Part shown: positions 17,764 to 26,734 of the stretch, piece after piece
How the letters are laid out: each line of letters opens with the position of its first letter
Numbering within the stretch: position 1 is the first letter of the stretch
Source: CAVOAK01 sp965217615
GTDB taxonomy: Bacteria; Pseudomonadota; Alphaproteobacteria; UBA8366; CAVOAK01
Length of the DNA: 64,000 bases
NCBI GenBank assembly: GCA_965217615.1
Contig: CBDCIT010000039.1
Span: 240,256-304,255, forward strand
Direction of reading: 5' to 3'
Notes under the pieces: generated by a model
Told to the model about the DNA's origin: nothing
Database searches by the model: none
Seen by the model: the letters and a program-made list of their open reading frames with translations, nothing else
Translations under genes and position numbers: made by a program

Positions 17764-18672
17764 CTATCGGCGTGCAATATTGACCCCCCTTAATGGCACG
17801 GCGGAGGTTGTCCCGGTAGTCAATAGGGGGACCCGAGCGGCTTCGTGTAGCGCCTTGCGGTGCGCGGAGCGAAGCCGCGTGGGCTTGACGTATACGTCAA
17901 GCCTGTTGACCCACCGGGGCAAGCGGGCCGCAGGCACGGCCTGTGCCGGGTCAGCAGCGGTTCTTGAAGCGCCAGCTCTCGTTTCGATGATCTCGCAATG
18001 GTGGGTCAGGCGGTCGAGCAGGGCTGTGGTCATCTTGGGGTCGCCGAAGACGGAGGGCCATTCGCCGAAAGCGAGGTTGGTGGTGACGATGATCGAGGTG
18101 CGCTCGTAGAGCCGGCTCATCAGGTGGAACAGCAGCTGGCCACCGGCCTGGGCGAAGGGCAGGTAGCCGAGTTCGTCGAGGATGACGAAGTCGCGTCGGA
18201 CGAGTTGGTCTGCGGTACGGCCTTGGCGTCCGGAGCGGAGTTCGGCCTCGAGGTGGTTGACCAGGTCGACGACGTTGTAGCAGCGGCCACGGGCGCCCTT
18301 TCTGATACAGGCGCGGGCGATGGCGACGGCGAGATGGGTCTTTCCGGTGCCGGTGCCGCCGACCAGCACGATGTTGCGCTTGCTCTCCAGGAAGTCGCCG
18401 CCGGCGAGTTCCTGGATCAGGGGCTCATTGACCGGGGAAGCGGCGATATCGAAATCGGCCAGCTCCTTGGCCGTCGGCAGCTTGGCGGACGTCATCTGGT
18501 ACTTGATGGAGCGCGCCTGCTTGTCGGCGACCTCGGTCTGCAGCAGCGTACCGATGATCTGTTGCACCGGATGACGGCGCTTGAGCCCGTCGGCGAGGAT
18601 GTCGTCGTAGGCGGCGCGCATGCCTGCAAGCTTCAGCGCCGTCATCATCGCCAGCACATCATGACGCTCCAT
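17764..18672 (-). CDS. istB: IS21 helper ATPase IstB, C-terminus frameshifted
   Basis: An AAA+ ATPase related to DnaC. Walker A is VGGTGTGKTHLAVAIA near residue 105, Walker B is DFVILDELGYLPF, and the sensor region reads SIIVTTNLAFGEW. After HHCEIIET the frame departs from the family: a small deletion moves the usual ESWRFKNR ending into another frame, where it would stop near 17951. The visible protein instead gains about 60 unrelated residues. The ATPase core is intact; function of this copy is uncertain. Confidence 0.85.
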   Translation of the reverse strand: MERHDVLAMMTALKLAGMRAAYDDILADGLKRRHPVQQIIGTLLQTEVADKQARSIKYQMTSAKLPTAKELADFDIAASPVNEPLIQELAGGDFLESKRNIVLVGGTGTGKTHLAVAIARACIRKGARGRCYNVVDLVNHLEAELRSGRQGRTADQLVRRDFVILDELGYLPFAQAGGQLLFHLMSRLYERTSIIVTTNLAFGEWPSVFGDPKMTTALLDRLTHHCEIIETRAGASRTAADPAQAVPAARLPRWVNRLDVYVKPTRLRSAHRKALHEAARVPLLTTGTTSAVPLRGVNIARR

Positions 18673-20182
18673 GACCGGCCTCCCTCAGGCGGTCGTAGCG
18701 GCGGCAGTCGGCCACCGGCTGGTGGCGAAGCTGCAGGCCCTCGGGCGTTGGGATGGCCGGCGGCGGCGGCGGCTGGCGGTGCCGGGCGAGGATGTTGAGC
18801 ACAACGTCAGCGCTGCAGGCGCCGCAGGCGAGCGCTTCGGCGCAGGCCGCCTCGACCGCCTCCAGCCCGTCCTCCAGCACCGCCGCGAGGATTTTGACGA
18901 TCTGACGATCACCGTCGTCGCGGCCGGTGAGCCGTGCCCGCATGCGGCCCAGCGCGCCGGGCAGTTGCCAACCCTTGAAAGGCGCGCCATTCCTCAGCGC
19001 ACCGGGCTTCCGTGTCAGGATCGGCACGTAGTGCCATGGATTGCAGGCGATCTCACCGCGTCCAAAGCTCCGGGGGTGTTCGGCAACGGTCTCGCCATCC
19101 TGGCGGATGACAATCCGATCGGCATAGGCCCGCACGTCGACCGTCCGCCCCACGGCGCGGGCCGCCACGCTGTAGTGGTTGTTGTCGAAGCGCACCAGAC
19201 AGGTCTTGGAGACCGATACCTCGGTGGCGTGGAAGCCGTCGAAGGGGCCGCGATAGGCCATCAGGAAGGGTCGCTCCTCCTCGAACACCTGCCACACCGT
19301 CTTGCCCTCGATCATCGGATGCGGCCGCTTCTTGGCGTCCTCGATGCACCGATCCATCAGCCACTCGTTGATCTCGGCGTAGGAGCCGCCCCGCGGGATG
19401 GGCACGAACAAGCGGCCGCGGAGGTAACCCACCTGCCTCTCGACCTGGCCCTTCTCCCAGCCCGCACCCGGAGTGCACGCCACCGGCTCCACCAGATGGT
19501 GGGAGCACAGCTCCAGAAAGCGCCGGTTGTAGGCGCGCTCCTTGCCCACGAAGACCATGCTCACCGCCGTCTTCATGTTGTCGTAGATGCCCCGTCGGCA
19601 GACCCCGCCGAAGAAGCGGAAGGCGCGCTCATGCGCCTCGAACACCATCTCCTGGCTCTCGCGCGGGAAGATCTGAACCAGCTGCATACGGCTGTAGCAG
19701 AGCCGCATGTGCGCCGCCTTCACCTTGGTCGTCACACCCGACAGGCGCGCGTATTCGTGGCTCCAGTCGAACTGGTAGGCCTCGCCGGGATCGAAGCTCA
19801 GCGGCACAAAACCCTGCGACGGCGACAACAGCCGCCACCGCCGCCGCCAGGTCCTGGCGTAGCGGCGCACCGCGTCGTAGCCGCCGCCATAGCCCAGAGC
19901 CGCAAGGTCTTCATGAATCCGCAGCAGAGACAGACGATCCCGGCGCGGCTTCTTCTCGTTGGCCTCAAGCCGACGCTCCAGCTCCTCCACCCACGGCCCC
20001 AGCTTCGGCAGCGGCTGGATCTTGCGCGCGTAGCTGTACGAGGTCTCATCACCCCGAACCACCTTGCGCACCGTGTTCTTCGAAACCCTCAAATCCCGGG
20101 CGATCTTCTTGATCGGAACACCCCTCACCAGATGATCCCGACGGATCCGCGCAATCGTCTCCACAACCAGCATCTCCCCCAC
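18659..20182 (-). CDS. istA: IS21 transposase IstA
   Basis: A transposase of about 507 residues. An N-terminal helix-turn-helix (GVPIKKIARDLRVSKNTVRK) is followed by the DDE core with YQFDWSHEYARL, GIYDNMKTAV and WEKGQVERQVGYLRGR, and a beta-barrel C-terminal region. Its end overlaps the istB start by 14 bases. The start may be the GTG at 20182 or the ATG at 20173. The frame is intact. Confidence 0.9.
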   Translation of the reverse strand: MGEMLVVETIARIRRDHLVRGVPIKKIARDLRVSKNTVRKVVRGDETSYSYARKIQPLPKLGPWVEELERRLEANEKKPRRDRLSLLRIHEDLAALGYGGGYDAVRRYARTWRRRWRLLSPSQGFVPLSFDPGEAYQFDWSHEYARLSGVTTKVKAAHMRLCYSRMQLVQIFPRESQEMVFEAHERAFRFFGGVCRRGIYDNMKTAVSMVFVGKERAYNRRFLELCSHHLVEPVACTPGAGWEKGQVERQVGYLRGRLFVPIPRGGSYAEINEWLMDRCIEDAKKRPHPMIEGKTVWQVFEEERPFLMAYRGPFDGFHATEVSVSKTCLVRFDNNHYSVAARAVGRTVDVRAYADRIVIRQDGETVAEHPRSFGRGEIACNPWHYVPILTRKPGALRNGAPFKGWQLPGALGRMRARLTGRDDGDRQIVKILAAVLEDGLEAVEAACAEALACGACSADVVLNILARHRQPPPPPAIPTPEGLQLRHQPVADCRRYDRLREAGHGAS

Positions 20183-20286
20183 CTCGTCTGTCCAAACAAC
20201 AAGGTGTGTTAAAAATCACAAACCCAGGGGGGTCAATTTTGGACGCCGATAACCCCCAATAGGGGGTCAATATTCCACGCCGAACA

Positions 20287-20488
20287 ACACGCTAGGCATG
20301 TCGCGATTGGCCTTTTCGTGAAACACCCGTATACGCGCAATAAATCCTGCCATCTCCGTATAGTTCATATCCACTGCACACATGGTAAAAGTTCTAGCGA
20401 ACGTCTTGCCCGCTGATGCGGGCATAGCAAAGATCGCTAACACTCCCGCAAACAGCAAGATAGATAAAGGTACGTGCAACTTCTTCAT
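20287..20488 (-). pseudogene. Small secreted protein, C-terminus cut by IS21
   Basis: The minus strand encodes a start MKKLHVPLSILLFAGVLAIF with a signal peptide ending at MPASAG, followed by a mature part that begins KTFARTFTMCAVDMNY. The frame runs into the IS21 end, so the C-terminus is lost. The family is not recognised. It lies opposite to the island genes. Confidence 0.55.
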
Positions 20489-20686
20489 GCGGAGCCTCAG
20501 GCTAACAACAGAGGCGGACAATAGTGACTTTGGCAATGGCGAGGAAGTTTAGGGGCGGAAACGAGGTTTCGTGAACCAGGTTCGGGGGCACGGCGCCAAT
20601 GCTTGGCGGGCCAACGAGAAAGCGGACGGCGCCTGAGGGTGGACGGATCATGCCTTTAGGTGGCAAGGCCGCGGGGGTTCACTAGC

Positions 20687-20947
20687 ATGAGCCGACACCA
20701 CGTCCTCCTGAATGCCCGCCGCTGGACCACCGTGCGACTCGCCGTATTCGAGCGCGATGGATACAGGTGCGTCGAATGTGGTAAGGCCGGTCGGCTTGAG
20801 TGCGATCACGTCACGTCGATGCAGCGCGAGCCGGGACAAGACCCGTTCGACCCAAACGGCCTACAGACCCTGTGCCGTGATTGCCATATTTCAAAAACAG
20901 CCAAGGAAAACCGGCGCGAGTTGACCCCGGACGAGCAGGCATGGTGA
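20687..20947 (+). CDS. HNH endonuclease
   Basis: An 86-residue HNH nuclease. FERDGYRCVECGKAGRLECD shows the first zinc knuckle (CxxC) and the catalytic Asp-His follows in CDHVTS. NGLQTLCRDCHISKT gives the Asn, the second CxxC and the final His. Many phages encode such a nuclease beside the terminase, where it helps packaging-site cleavage; here it was next to terL before IS21 inserted. Start ATG at 20687 lacks a strong ribosome site. A 21-codon frame ending at 20636 just upstream may be the tail of another island gene. Confidence 0.85.
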   Translation: MSRHHVLLNARRWTTVRLAVFERDGYRCVECGKAGRLECDHVTSMQREPGQDPFDPNGLQTLCRDCHISKTAKENRRELTPDEQAW

Positions 20948-20983
20948 CGTTGACCCCAAAATCCGGACCAGGTGGTTCTTCAC

Positions 20984-21871
20984 CTATGCGGCCTGAGCGA
21001 TGGTCATATCCCTCCTGGCCTGTGCCGGCGTCCGGTAGCCGATGCTCGAGTGGCGCCGTCGTTGGTTATAGAAGATCTCGATGTACTCGAATAGCGCAGC
21101 CTTGGCCTCGCGCCGGGTAGAAAACCGGGTACGGTGCACGAGTTCGGTCTTGAGAGACCCAAAGAAGCTCTCCATAGGGGCGTTGTCGAGGCAATTCCCC
21201 TTGCGGCTCATGGAGGCCTTGATGCCATGGAGGCGGAGCAGCTTGCGGTAGTCACCGCAGGCATATTGCACACCGCGGTCGGAATGGTGGATCAGCCCCA
21301 TGGGCAACCGGCGGCTGCGGATCGCCATCTTCAGCGCCTCCTCGCACAGGACGCTCTTCAGCCGCTCGGACATCGACCAGCCGACGATCTCCATCGTGGC
21401 CAGATCCTTGACGGCGGCGAGGTAGAGCCAGCCTTCGTCAGTTGGGATGTAGGAGATGTCAGCGAGCCAGACCGCATCGGGCGCAGCGGCTTCGAAGTTG
21501 CGGTCGAGCAGATTGGGCGCGATCGCATGGGAGTGGCGGCTGTCGGTGGTGATCGGCGCCCGCCGCCTGCCTCGCGGTGGACGAATGCCGTTCTCTCGCA
21601 TGAGCTTGGCGACCGAGCGCTTCGAGATGCGTAAGCCGCGGGCCTTCAACTCGGCATGGATCCGAGGCGCGCCGTAGCACCTCTTGCTCTGCTCGAAGAT
21701 CTCCCGGATCTCTGACCCGAGCCTGCCACGCCGGGCAGCGCGTTCAGCTCTCTTTGGGGCCGCACGCCGCCGGGCGTGGAACCAGCTGTGAGCAACCCCC
21801 AGGACCCGGCACATGAACCGGATGGCGTGCCCTGAAGCATGGGCGGCGATGAAAGCGTGCTTCGTCTTCAT
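20984..21871 (-). CDS. IS3 group OrfB transposase
   Basis: About 295 residues starting at the ATG that overlaps the orfA stop (ATGA). HTH_21-like part RCYGAPRIHAELKARG, then the DDE core: DAVWLADISYIPTDEG, LIHHSDRGVQYACGDY and NAPMESFFGSLKTEL. The frame is intact. Confidence 0.9.
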   Translation of the reverse strand: MKTKHAFIAAHASGHAIRFMCRVLGVAHSWFHARRRAAPKRAERAARRGRLGSEIREIFEQSKRCYGAPRIHAELKARGLRISKRSVAKLMRENGIRPPRGRRRAPITTDSRHSHAIAPNLLDRNFEAAAPDAVWLADISYIPTDEGWLYLAAVKDLATMEIVGWSMSERLKSVLCEEALKMAIRSRRLPMGLIHHSDRGVQYACGDYRKLLRLHGIKASMSRKGNCLDNAPMESFFGSLKTELVHRTRFSTRREAKAALFEYIEIFYNQRRRHSSIGYRTPAQARRDMTIAQAA

Positions 21872-22167
21872 GTCTTCGCCGCCCATTGAGCGAAAAAAGC
21901 CGAGGCTTTGCGTAGAACCTCAACCTCCTCCGTCAGCCGCTTGTTATCCCGGCGAAGCTGCACCAGTTCAGCGGCCTCGGCTTTCTGCGCCGCGGTCGCC
22001 GCGGCCGAGCCCGCGGCCTCAAGCTCGAGCCGCCAAGTCTTCAACTGCGTTGGCGTGACGCCGAGCTCGGCAGCCACACTGCTATGCGTCGCACCCGGCT
22101 CCGACAGCCGGGCAACCGACTGTTCCTTGTATTCCGGCGAAAATCGCCGCCTCGTCTGCTTTGTCAT
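21868..22167 (-). CDS. IS3 group OrfA
   Basis: A 99-residue HTH_8 protein: RRFSPEYKEQSVARLSEPG, helix-turn-helix HSSVAAELGVTPTQLKTW, and a C-terminal coiled coil with LVQLRRDNKRLTEEVEVLRK. It overlaps orfB by four bases. Confidence 0.9.
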   Translation of the reverse strand: MTKQTRRRFSPEYKEQSVARLSEPGATHSSVAAELGVTPTQLKTWRLELEAAGSAAATAAQKAEAAELVQLRRDNKRLTEEVEVLRKASAFFAQWAAKT

Positions 22168-22349
22168 CTCGTCCCTCCAGATCGGTATTCAATTTACCGC
22201 CTGGTCCGGGATCCGGGAGCAATGTCATGGCGCGCGATGGTGACGGAAATCCTGCATAGCTCACGGTCCGCCCCCTGAGCACTAAGTCACTTACTTGTTA
22301 TTGTTATAAATAGAGTTATGTTACTCCCGTAAGTTTAAGGAGGAGTGCG

Positions 22350-22637
22350 ATGGCTGGTGAGCACGGCACCGAGGTCGGCCGATACGACACTGAGTTGCTT
22401 CGGCAAGTTCGGGAGGCGGTTTATCTCAAGGTCCGCGAGACCCGACTCAAACCGAATATCGACGAAGATGGATATGTGCTTGGGTATGCCGACTCGAACT
22501 TTGTCGACACGTTCGGTCTGGCGCTCGAAAAGCTCAAGACTAAAACGATTCTCGACACGGCGCTGATCGCCCTTTTCCAAAAAATCGAGGACGCGCCGGA
22601 CGGCCATACGGGCATCCCGAGCATCGACGATTTCTAA
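22350..22637 (+). CDS. Small island protein of unknown function
   Basis: A 95-residue acidic protein after a good ribosome site (AAGGAGGAG) and an AT-rich promoter-like stretch with TTGTTATTG and TATAAAT. It reads MAGEHGTEVGRYDTELLRQV and ends in GHTGIPSIDDF. Its place directly before the capsid gene suggests a morphogenesis or regulatory role, but no family is recognised. Confidence 0.6.
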   Translation: MAGEHGTEVGRYDTELLRQVREAVYLKVRETRLKPNIDEDGYVLGYADSNFVDTFGLALEKLKTKTILDTALIALFQKIEDAPDGHTGIPSIDDF

Positions 22638-22729
22638 CCGATGAAATGATGGCGAAGCCGTTGGAGTTTGATCAACCCCATCCAACCCAAGGAGTAACGA
22701 CCACGAAACCACATTAGGGAAAACAAGCT

Positions 22730-23995
22730 ATGACCGCTGCGCAGAAGAAATTACGCGAACTCCGGGATCGGCAATCAAAAGAACGTAGCCGCATGGCCGA
22801 ACTGGCGGTTGTCGATGAATTGACCGACGAAACCAGATCGGAACTGGACACCATCGAGCGCGGCATACCCGATATCGAAAGGCAGTTGCGCGCGGCCCAG
22901 ATCGCCGTAGATGCTGAAGAAGCCGAGCAGCGAACCGCCGCGCCAACAGATGATGGCGATGCTGAGGAGCGCGAACTTCGCGATCTCCGCGCAAAGGTGA
23001 CGCTGAGCGGCTATGTTGGTGCGGCCATTGAACAGCGGAGTGCTGATGGGGCCGAGGCCGAATTCAACCAAGCGCGTGGGATCGCGGGCAACCGCTTCCC
23101 CCTCGAATTGCTAGCGCCTGCCGAGGATCGCACTACGACCGACGCCGACACACAGACCACACCACGGCGATGGCTCGATAGGCTATTCGCGGGCACTGCT
23201 GCCGACGCGCTCGGCATCACCATGGAGAGTGTACCGGCTGGCTCCGCCAGCTTCCCTGTGACAACGGCAGGCGCAAGCGCAGCCCAGCGCCAGCGATCCA
23301 CAGACGCGGCCGCCGATGCGGCTTGGACAATCGGTGTGACCGAAATGAAACCGCAGCGTAACGCCGTGCGTTTGCTGTTCTCGGTTGAGGATGCGGCGCG
23401 TATTCCGGGCCTGGAGAGTGCCCTAAATCGTGATCTGAGAATGGCGCTCAAAGAGGGCGTTGACCGCGCCATATTCTTGGGCGATGCGACGGCAACCGGC
23501 AACGATGCCGATATCACTGGCCTTCAAACCGCCGTAATTGCCGAAACGACGATCAAACAGGCGGACAAGATCAAAGGGCCGGAAACTTTGAGCGCGTTTA
23601 CCAGCCAAGTTGACGGCATTCATGCCAACGGCCTTGGCGATTTGCGCGTCGTTACCAGTGTTGGCGCTTGGCGGCTTTGGGAAAATACGATTATCAATCT
23701 CGCGACCGCCACGAACAATCAAACTTTGGCGGCGTTCCTTCGCACGGCGGGCTTGTCGTGGATGAGCCGTGGCGAGATCGACACCGCTACAGCCAACGGT
23801 GATTTTGGAGCCTTCATAGGTCGCGGGCGCGGGATTGAGGGTGCCGGTGTTGCGGCAGTTTGGGAGGCTGGCGAGCTTATCCGCGATCCATATGCTGGCG
23901 CGGCCAAGGGCGAGATCGCTTTGACGTTGTGCTATTTGTGGGACTTTGCCCTGCCGCGCACATCGAACTTTGCCCGGATCAAATTCGTAGCCTGA
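22730..23995 (+). CDS. HK97-type major capsid protein
   Basis: A 421-residue phage capsid subunit. The first 100 residues are a charged coiled-coil scaffold (delta domain, KKLRELRDRQSKERSRM) that the prohead protease would remove. The mature HK97 fold follows, with AFLRTAGLSWMSRGEI-like core and a C-terminal axial strand ending ALPRTSNFARIKFVA. Length fits the family. The protease gene comes four bases after its stop, consistent with co-translation. Confidence 0.85.
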   Translation: MTAAQKKLRELRDRQSKERSRMAELAVVDELTDETRSELDTIERGIPDIERQLRAAQIAVDAEEAEQRTAAPTDDGDAEERELRDLRAKVTLSGYVGAAIEQRSADGAEAEFNQARGIAGNRFPLELLAPAEDRTTTDADTQTTPRRWLDRLFAGTAADALGITMESVPAGSASFPVTTAGASAAQRQRSTDAAADAAWTIGVTEMKPQRNAVRLLFSVEDAARIPGLESALNRDLRMALKEGVDRAIFLGDATATGNDADITGLQTAVIAETTIKQADKIKGPETLSAFTSQVDGIHANGLGDLRVVTSVGAWRLWENTIINLATATNNQTLAAFLRTAGLSWMSRGEIDTATANGDFGAFIGRGRGIEGAGVAAVWEAGELIRDPYAGAAKGEIALTLCYLWDFALPRTSNFARIKFVA

Positions 23996-23998
23996 TCC

Positions 23999-24931
23999 AT
24001 GGCCATCGAACGCAGGGCCGCAACCGCTGAGCTTCGTGTCGAAGGGCGCAAGCTGTCGGGCACCGTTATGCACTATAACGCGGTCTCACCGTCTCACCGT
24101 GAGCGCTTCCTACCGGGATCATTGCGGCTGTCTGAAAACTGCTGGCTGGATCTCTACCACGATCCATTAAAGGCCGTGGCTTGGCACCCAGGCGGCGGCC
24201 TGATCCTGACAAACAATCGTGAAGCGCTCACCATGCGGGCGGACCTGCCCCCACTACCTGCTGCTAACCGCGCCCTGGCTGAGATACGCGGGGGCCAAAT
24301 CAGCGGCCTATCCGTGGAATTTCAGGCGGTAAAGGAAGCCCGAGAGGGCGGGCTGCGAGTTATCGAACAGGCGGTGTTGAGGGGCATCGGGATCGTGCGA
24401 TCCCCCAGCTATGTGGAAAGTCAAATCGAAGCGCGACGGCGCAAGCAGCGCGGCGTTTCAAACCCCTGGATAAAAGCAGAGTGGAAGGCCCGCAAGGCCG
24501 GGGCATGCGACTGCCAGGGCAACACATGCGAAACCGTTAGCTTCGATCCGGGGGCCTTCACTGAGGCGCTTTCAAGTGATCGTGAGATGTTGGCGCTTGC
24601 TGGCAGCAATCGCCCCCTGGCCAGCCACAAAAAGGGCACGCTGTCGATCCGGGAAACCGACACCGGGAATATAGATATCGAGATTGACCGACTTTCCGCC
24701 GATACCGAAATCGGCCGCGATCTTGCCGGGCAAGCGAACGCAACCCGCGTTGTGGCGCGTCCCTGGGTGGACGTAGAGGCGTCGGAATACACACAAGAGG
24801 GAGCGCACCGGACCTATCAGCGGGCGGACCTAAAAGGTGTGATCACCAAGCCGACAACGGCCGATGATGGGTGGAACGAGATTGCGATAACGATCAACGC
24901 AGCGCCCAAGCAGCGGCGGAGGATTTGGTAG
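23999..24931 (+). CDS. HK97 family prohead protease
   Basis: A 310-residue protein whose first 150 residues match the herpesvirus-like prohead protease: VEGRKLSGTVMHYNAVS, catalytic His in LDLYHDPLKAVAW, and catalytic Ser in GGQISGLSVEFQAV. After residue 160 there is an extra domain with a small Cys cluster (CDCQGNTCE) and beta-rich sequence that is not part of the minimal protease; it may be a scaffold or a second decayed protease-like domain. It cleaves the capsid scaffold during head maturation. Confidence 0.8.
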   Translation: MAIERRAATAELRVEGRKLSGTVMHYNAVSPSHRERFLPGSLRLSENCWLDLYHDPLKAVAWHPGGGLILTNNREALTMRADLPPLPAANRALAEIRGGQISGLSVEFQAVKEAREGGLRVIEQAVLRGIGIVRSPSYVESQIEARRRKQRGVSNPWIKAEWKARKAGACDCQGNTCETVSFDPGAFTEALSSDREMLALAGSNRPLASHKKGTLSIRETDTGNIDIEIDRLSADTEIGRDLAGQANATRVVARPWVDVEASEYTQEGAHRTYQRADLKGVITKPTTADDGWNEIAITINAAPKQRRRIW

Positions 24932-25236
24932 TGACCCAGCAAACGCCCCTCGCAGCGACGGCAGTTGCCGTAGACATAACGGCTGCCCTCGAAGACGGTT
25001 GCTACATCGCGCAGCCGCGAGGCTTGCCGGGCCAGCTTGCCTTGATCTATGCGACCGCTGAGGCCGCGCCAGACGATCTGGCCGGGTGGTTTCAATGTCC
25101 GACAGGTGAAAGTTTCATTTTCTCAAAAGGAACGGGCATTCCACCTACTTGGGTTCGGATTGATCCCGTCGTTCTCGGTAATGACCCAGCCGCCGGAGTG
25201 CCGGTGTCTATCGCGCGCACGGATGCCGACGAATGA
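24931..25236 (+). CDS. Small head-completion-like protein, unknown
   Basis: A 101-residue protein starting with GTG that shares one base with the protease stop and overlapping the next start by ATGA. It reads VTQQTPLAATAVAVDITAAL, is acidic and beta-rich, and has no recognised family. Tight packing between protease and connector suggests a structural role in the head, for example decoration or spike. Confidence 0.55.
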   Translation: MTQQTPLAATAVAVDITAALEDGCYIAQPRGLPGQLALIYATAEAAPDDLAGWFQCPTGESFIFSKGTGIPPTWVRIDPVVLGNDPAAGVPVSIARTDADE

Positions 25237-25667
25237 GCAGCGACCTGCGAACGGCCCAGCCTGCTCGGCGAGGCGGTGTGCAAAAGTCTACTACGGCGGC
25301 TGAGAACACCGAGAGCGCCGGACTACTGAGCCCTTGGCCCACAACCCCGGCTGCCCTTGCGACCGCAACGGCAGCGTTGGGCACGGCGATCCGCAGCGAT
25401 GATGATGCTCGCACCCAGCGCGTTGGCGAAGTGGCGGCGGCGATGGTCGAGCGCGAGGCACCAGGTGCCCCGCAAGCAATCAAGTCTGAGGCCGTAATAA
25501 GATTTGCCGGATATCTGCGATCTGCCGACTGGGGCGATGTTTCAAGTATGTCCCTGGGGCCAAAGAGCCAAGACTTTGTGATCAACCATGCTCCCATGTT
25601 TCGTAACTGCGGGGCGAAGGGCCTGTTATCGCCCTGGAAGGTGCGGCATGCAGGGGTGATAGGCTGA
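25233..25667 (+). CDS. gp6-like head-tail connector
   Basis: A 144-residue protein. From residue 65 on it matches the phage head-tail connector pattern: helices VGEVAAAMVEREAPGAPQAI and KSEAVIRFAGYLRSADW, then MFRNCGAKGLLSPWKVRHAG. Such proteins form the ring under the portal to which a tail or neck attaches. Overlaps both neighbours by 1-4 bases, so it is in the same operon. Its presence implies assembly of heads able to accept a tail. Confidence 0.75.
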   Translation: MSSDLRTAQPARRGGVQKSTTAAENTESAGLLSPWPTTPAALATATAALGTAIRSDDDARTQRVGEVAAAMVEREAPGAPQAIKSEAVIRFAGYLRSADWGDVSSMSLGPKSQDFVINHAPMFRNCGAKGLLSPWKVRHAGVIG

Positions 25668-26734
25668 TGCCCTGGCCCTGGCAGAAGCCTGAAAGGCGCG
25701 AGGCTATCGGCGGCTACACCGATATCATCGGGCGGCTGATCGGGGCCCAGGCATCCGGTGCAACGGCAAACGCTTCAGCAACGGCGGCGGTTGAAGCTGC
25801 CAGCGGCTCGTTGTCCCGCGCATTTGCGAGCGCGGAAGTGGACGGGCCGGATTGGACAAAAGAGGCCGTCACTGGTCGCGTGCTGGCGCAGATCGGCCGC
25901 GACCTGATCCGCGTTGGCGAGAGTTTGCATGTGATCCGCTACATGGCCGGACGGCTTGTACTGATCCCGTGCTCCACTTGGTATTTCGAAGGCGACGCGG
26001 ACGCTTCGAAGTGGGTTTGCACCGCGACGGCTTACGGTCCTTCGGGATCATCCACGTGGCGGGTGCCGTGGGCATCGGTGATCTTTACATCCTGGGGCAG
26101 CCCGACCGCGCGGCCTTATCACGGAATTGGCCCGACCGGATGGGCATCGGAAACGTCGCGCCTAAGTGCTGAAACCGAAAAGTCACTAGCCGATGAAGCT
26201 GCTGGCCCCCTGGCCCAGCTAATCGCAATTCCCCAAGACGGGGGCGACGATACCGATGATGCTGATCCGCTTGGCCAACTGAAAACTACCATTGCCACGG
26301 CAAGGGGCAAGGCGTTGTTGGTGGAAACCACACAGGCGGGATTTGACCAAGGGCGTGTTGCTGCACCTCAAAAGGATTGGATGGCTAACCGCCTGGGGCC
26401 AAGCCCGCCCGACGCCCTGGTTGCGGTGTCAAAGGATGCCTTTGCCCGCGTCCTGGCGGCATGTAGATGTTCCCCTGCTTTGTTCGATGATAGCGACGGC
26501 ACCAGCAAACGTGAAGCTATGCGGCAATGGCACCTGGGCACCGTCCGGCCCCTTGCGCGATTGCTTGAAACCGAATTGAGCGCCAAGCTAGAAACGCCGG
26601 TGCGGTTGCGCTTCGACAACTATCCGCTAGACCTTGCCGGGCGAGCTCAAGCATTCCAAAAGCTGGTTGCCGGTGGCGTGGCCGTCAATGAGGCCCTTAT
26701 CACGGCCGGGCTGTTGGCCGATGAGGCGGCGTGA
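25667..26734 (+). CDS. Phage portal protein (HK97 type)
   Basis: A 355-residue portal subunit, somewhat short for the family. Typical features are VGESLHVIRYMAGRLVLIPC, the segment GIGPTGWASETSRLSAETEK, and the C-terminal helical region around VRPLARLLETELSAKL, which precedes LRFDNYPLDLAGRAQAF. It forms the dodecameric ring for DNA entry. In most HK97-like phages the portal precedes protease and capsid; here it follows them. Confidence 0.82.
   Translation: MPWPWQKPERREAIGGYTDIIGRLIGAQASGATANASATAAVEAASGSLSRAFASAEVDGPDWTKEAVTGRVLAQIGRDLIRVGESLHVIRYMAGRLVLIPCSTWYFEGDADASKWVCTATAYGPSGSSTWRVPWASVIFTSWGSPTARPYHGIGPTGWASETSRLSAETEKSLADEAAGPLAQLIAIPQDGGDDTDDADPLGQLKTTIATARGKALLVETTQAGFDQGRVAAPQKDWMANRLGPSPPDALVAVSKDAFARVLAACRCSPALFDDSDGTSKREAMRQWHLGTVRPLARLLETELSAKLETPVRLRFDNYPLDLAGRAQAFQKLVAGGVAVNEALITAGLLADEAA

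Larger units (their letters stand above)
17737..20286 (-). mobile_element. IS21 family element
   Basis: About 2.55 kb with istA and istB on the minus strand. Both ends carry multiple copies of a repeat such as GGCGTCCAAAATTGACCCCC and GGCGTGCAATATTGACCCCC, which is characteristic of IS21 ends. The element separates terL from the HNH gene of the island and truncates a small secreted-protein gene. No clear target duplication was found, so the limits are approximate. Confidence 0.8.
20951..22227 (-). mobile_element. IS3 family element 3
   Basis: About 1.28 kb. Imperfect inverted ends start TGAC and share CGGACCAGGYGG (20951 and 22227 ends). OrfA and OrfB are on the minus strand. It inserted just after the HNH gene. 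No certain target duplication was found. Confidence 0.75.

Noticed and set aside
18671..20212. 513-codon plus-strand frame
   Set aside because: It is antisense to istA and its protein is low-complexity in Arg, His and Pro.
20535..20636. Short frames before the HNH gene
   Set aside because: A 12-codon and a 21-codon frame exist but have no ribosome site; at most the tail of a lost island gene.
20941..22250. ATGGTGACG on both sides of IS3 element 3 as a target duplication
   Set aside because: The right copy is about ten bases away from the inferred element end and is too long for the family's usual 3-4 bp.
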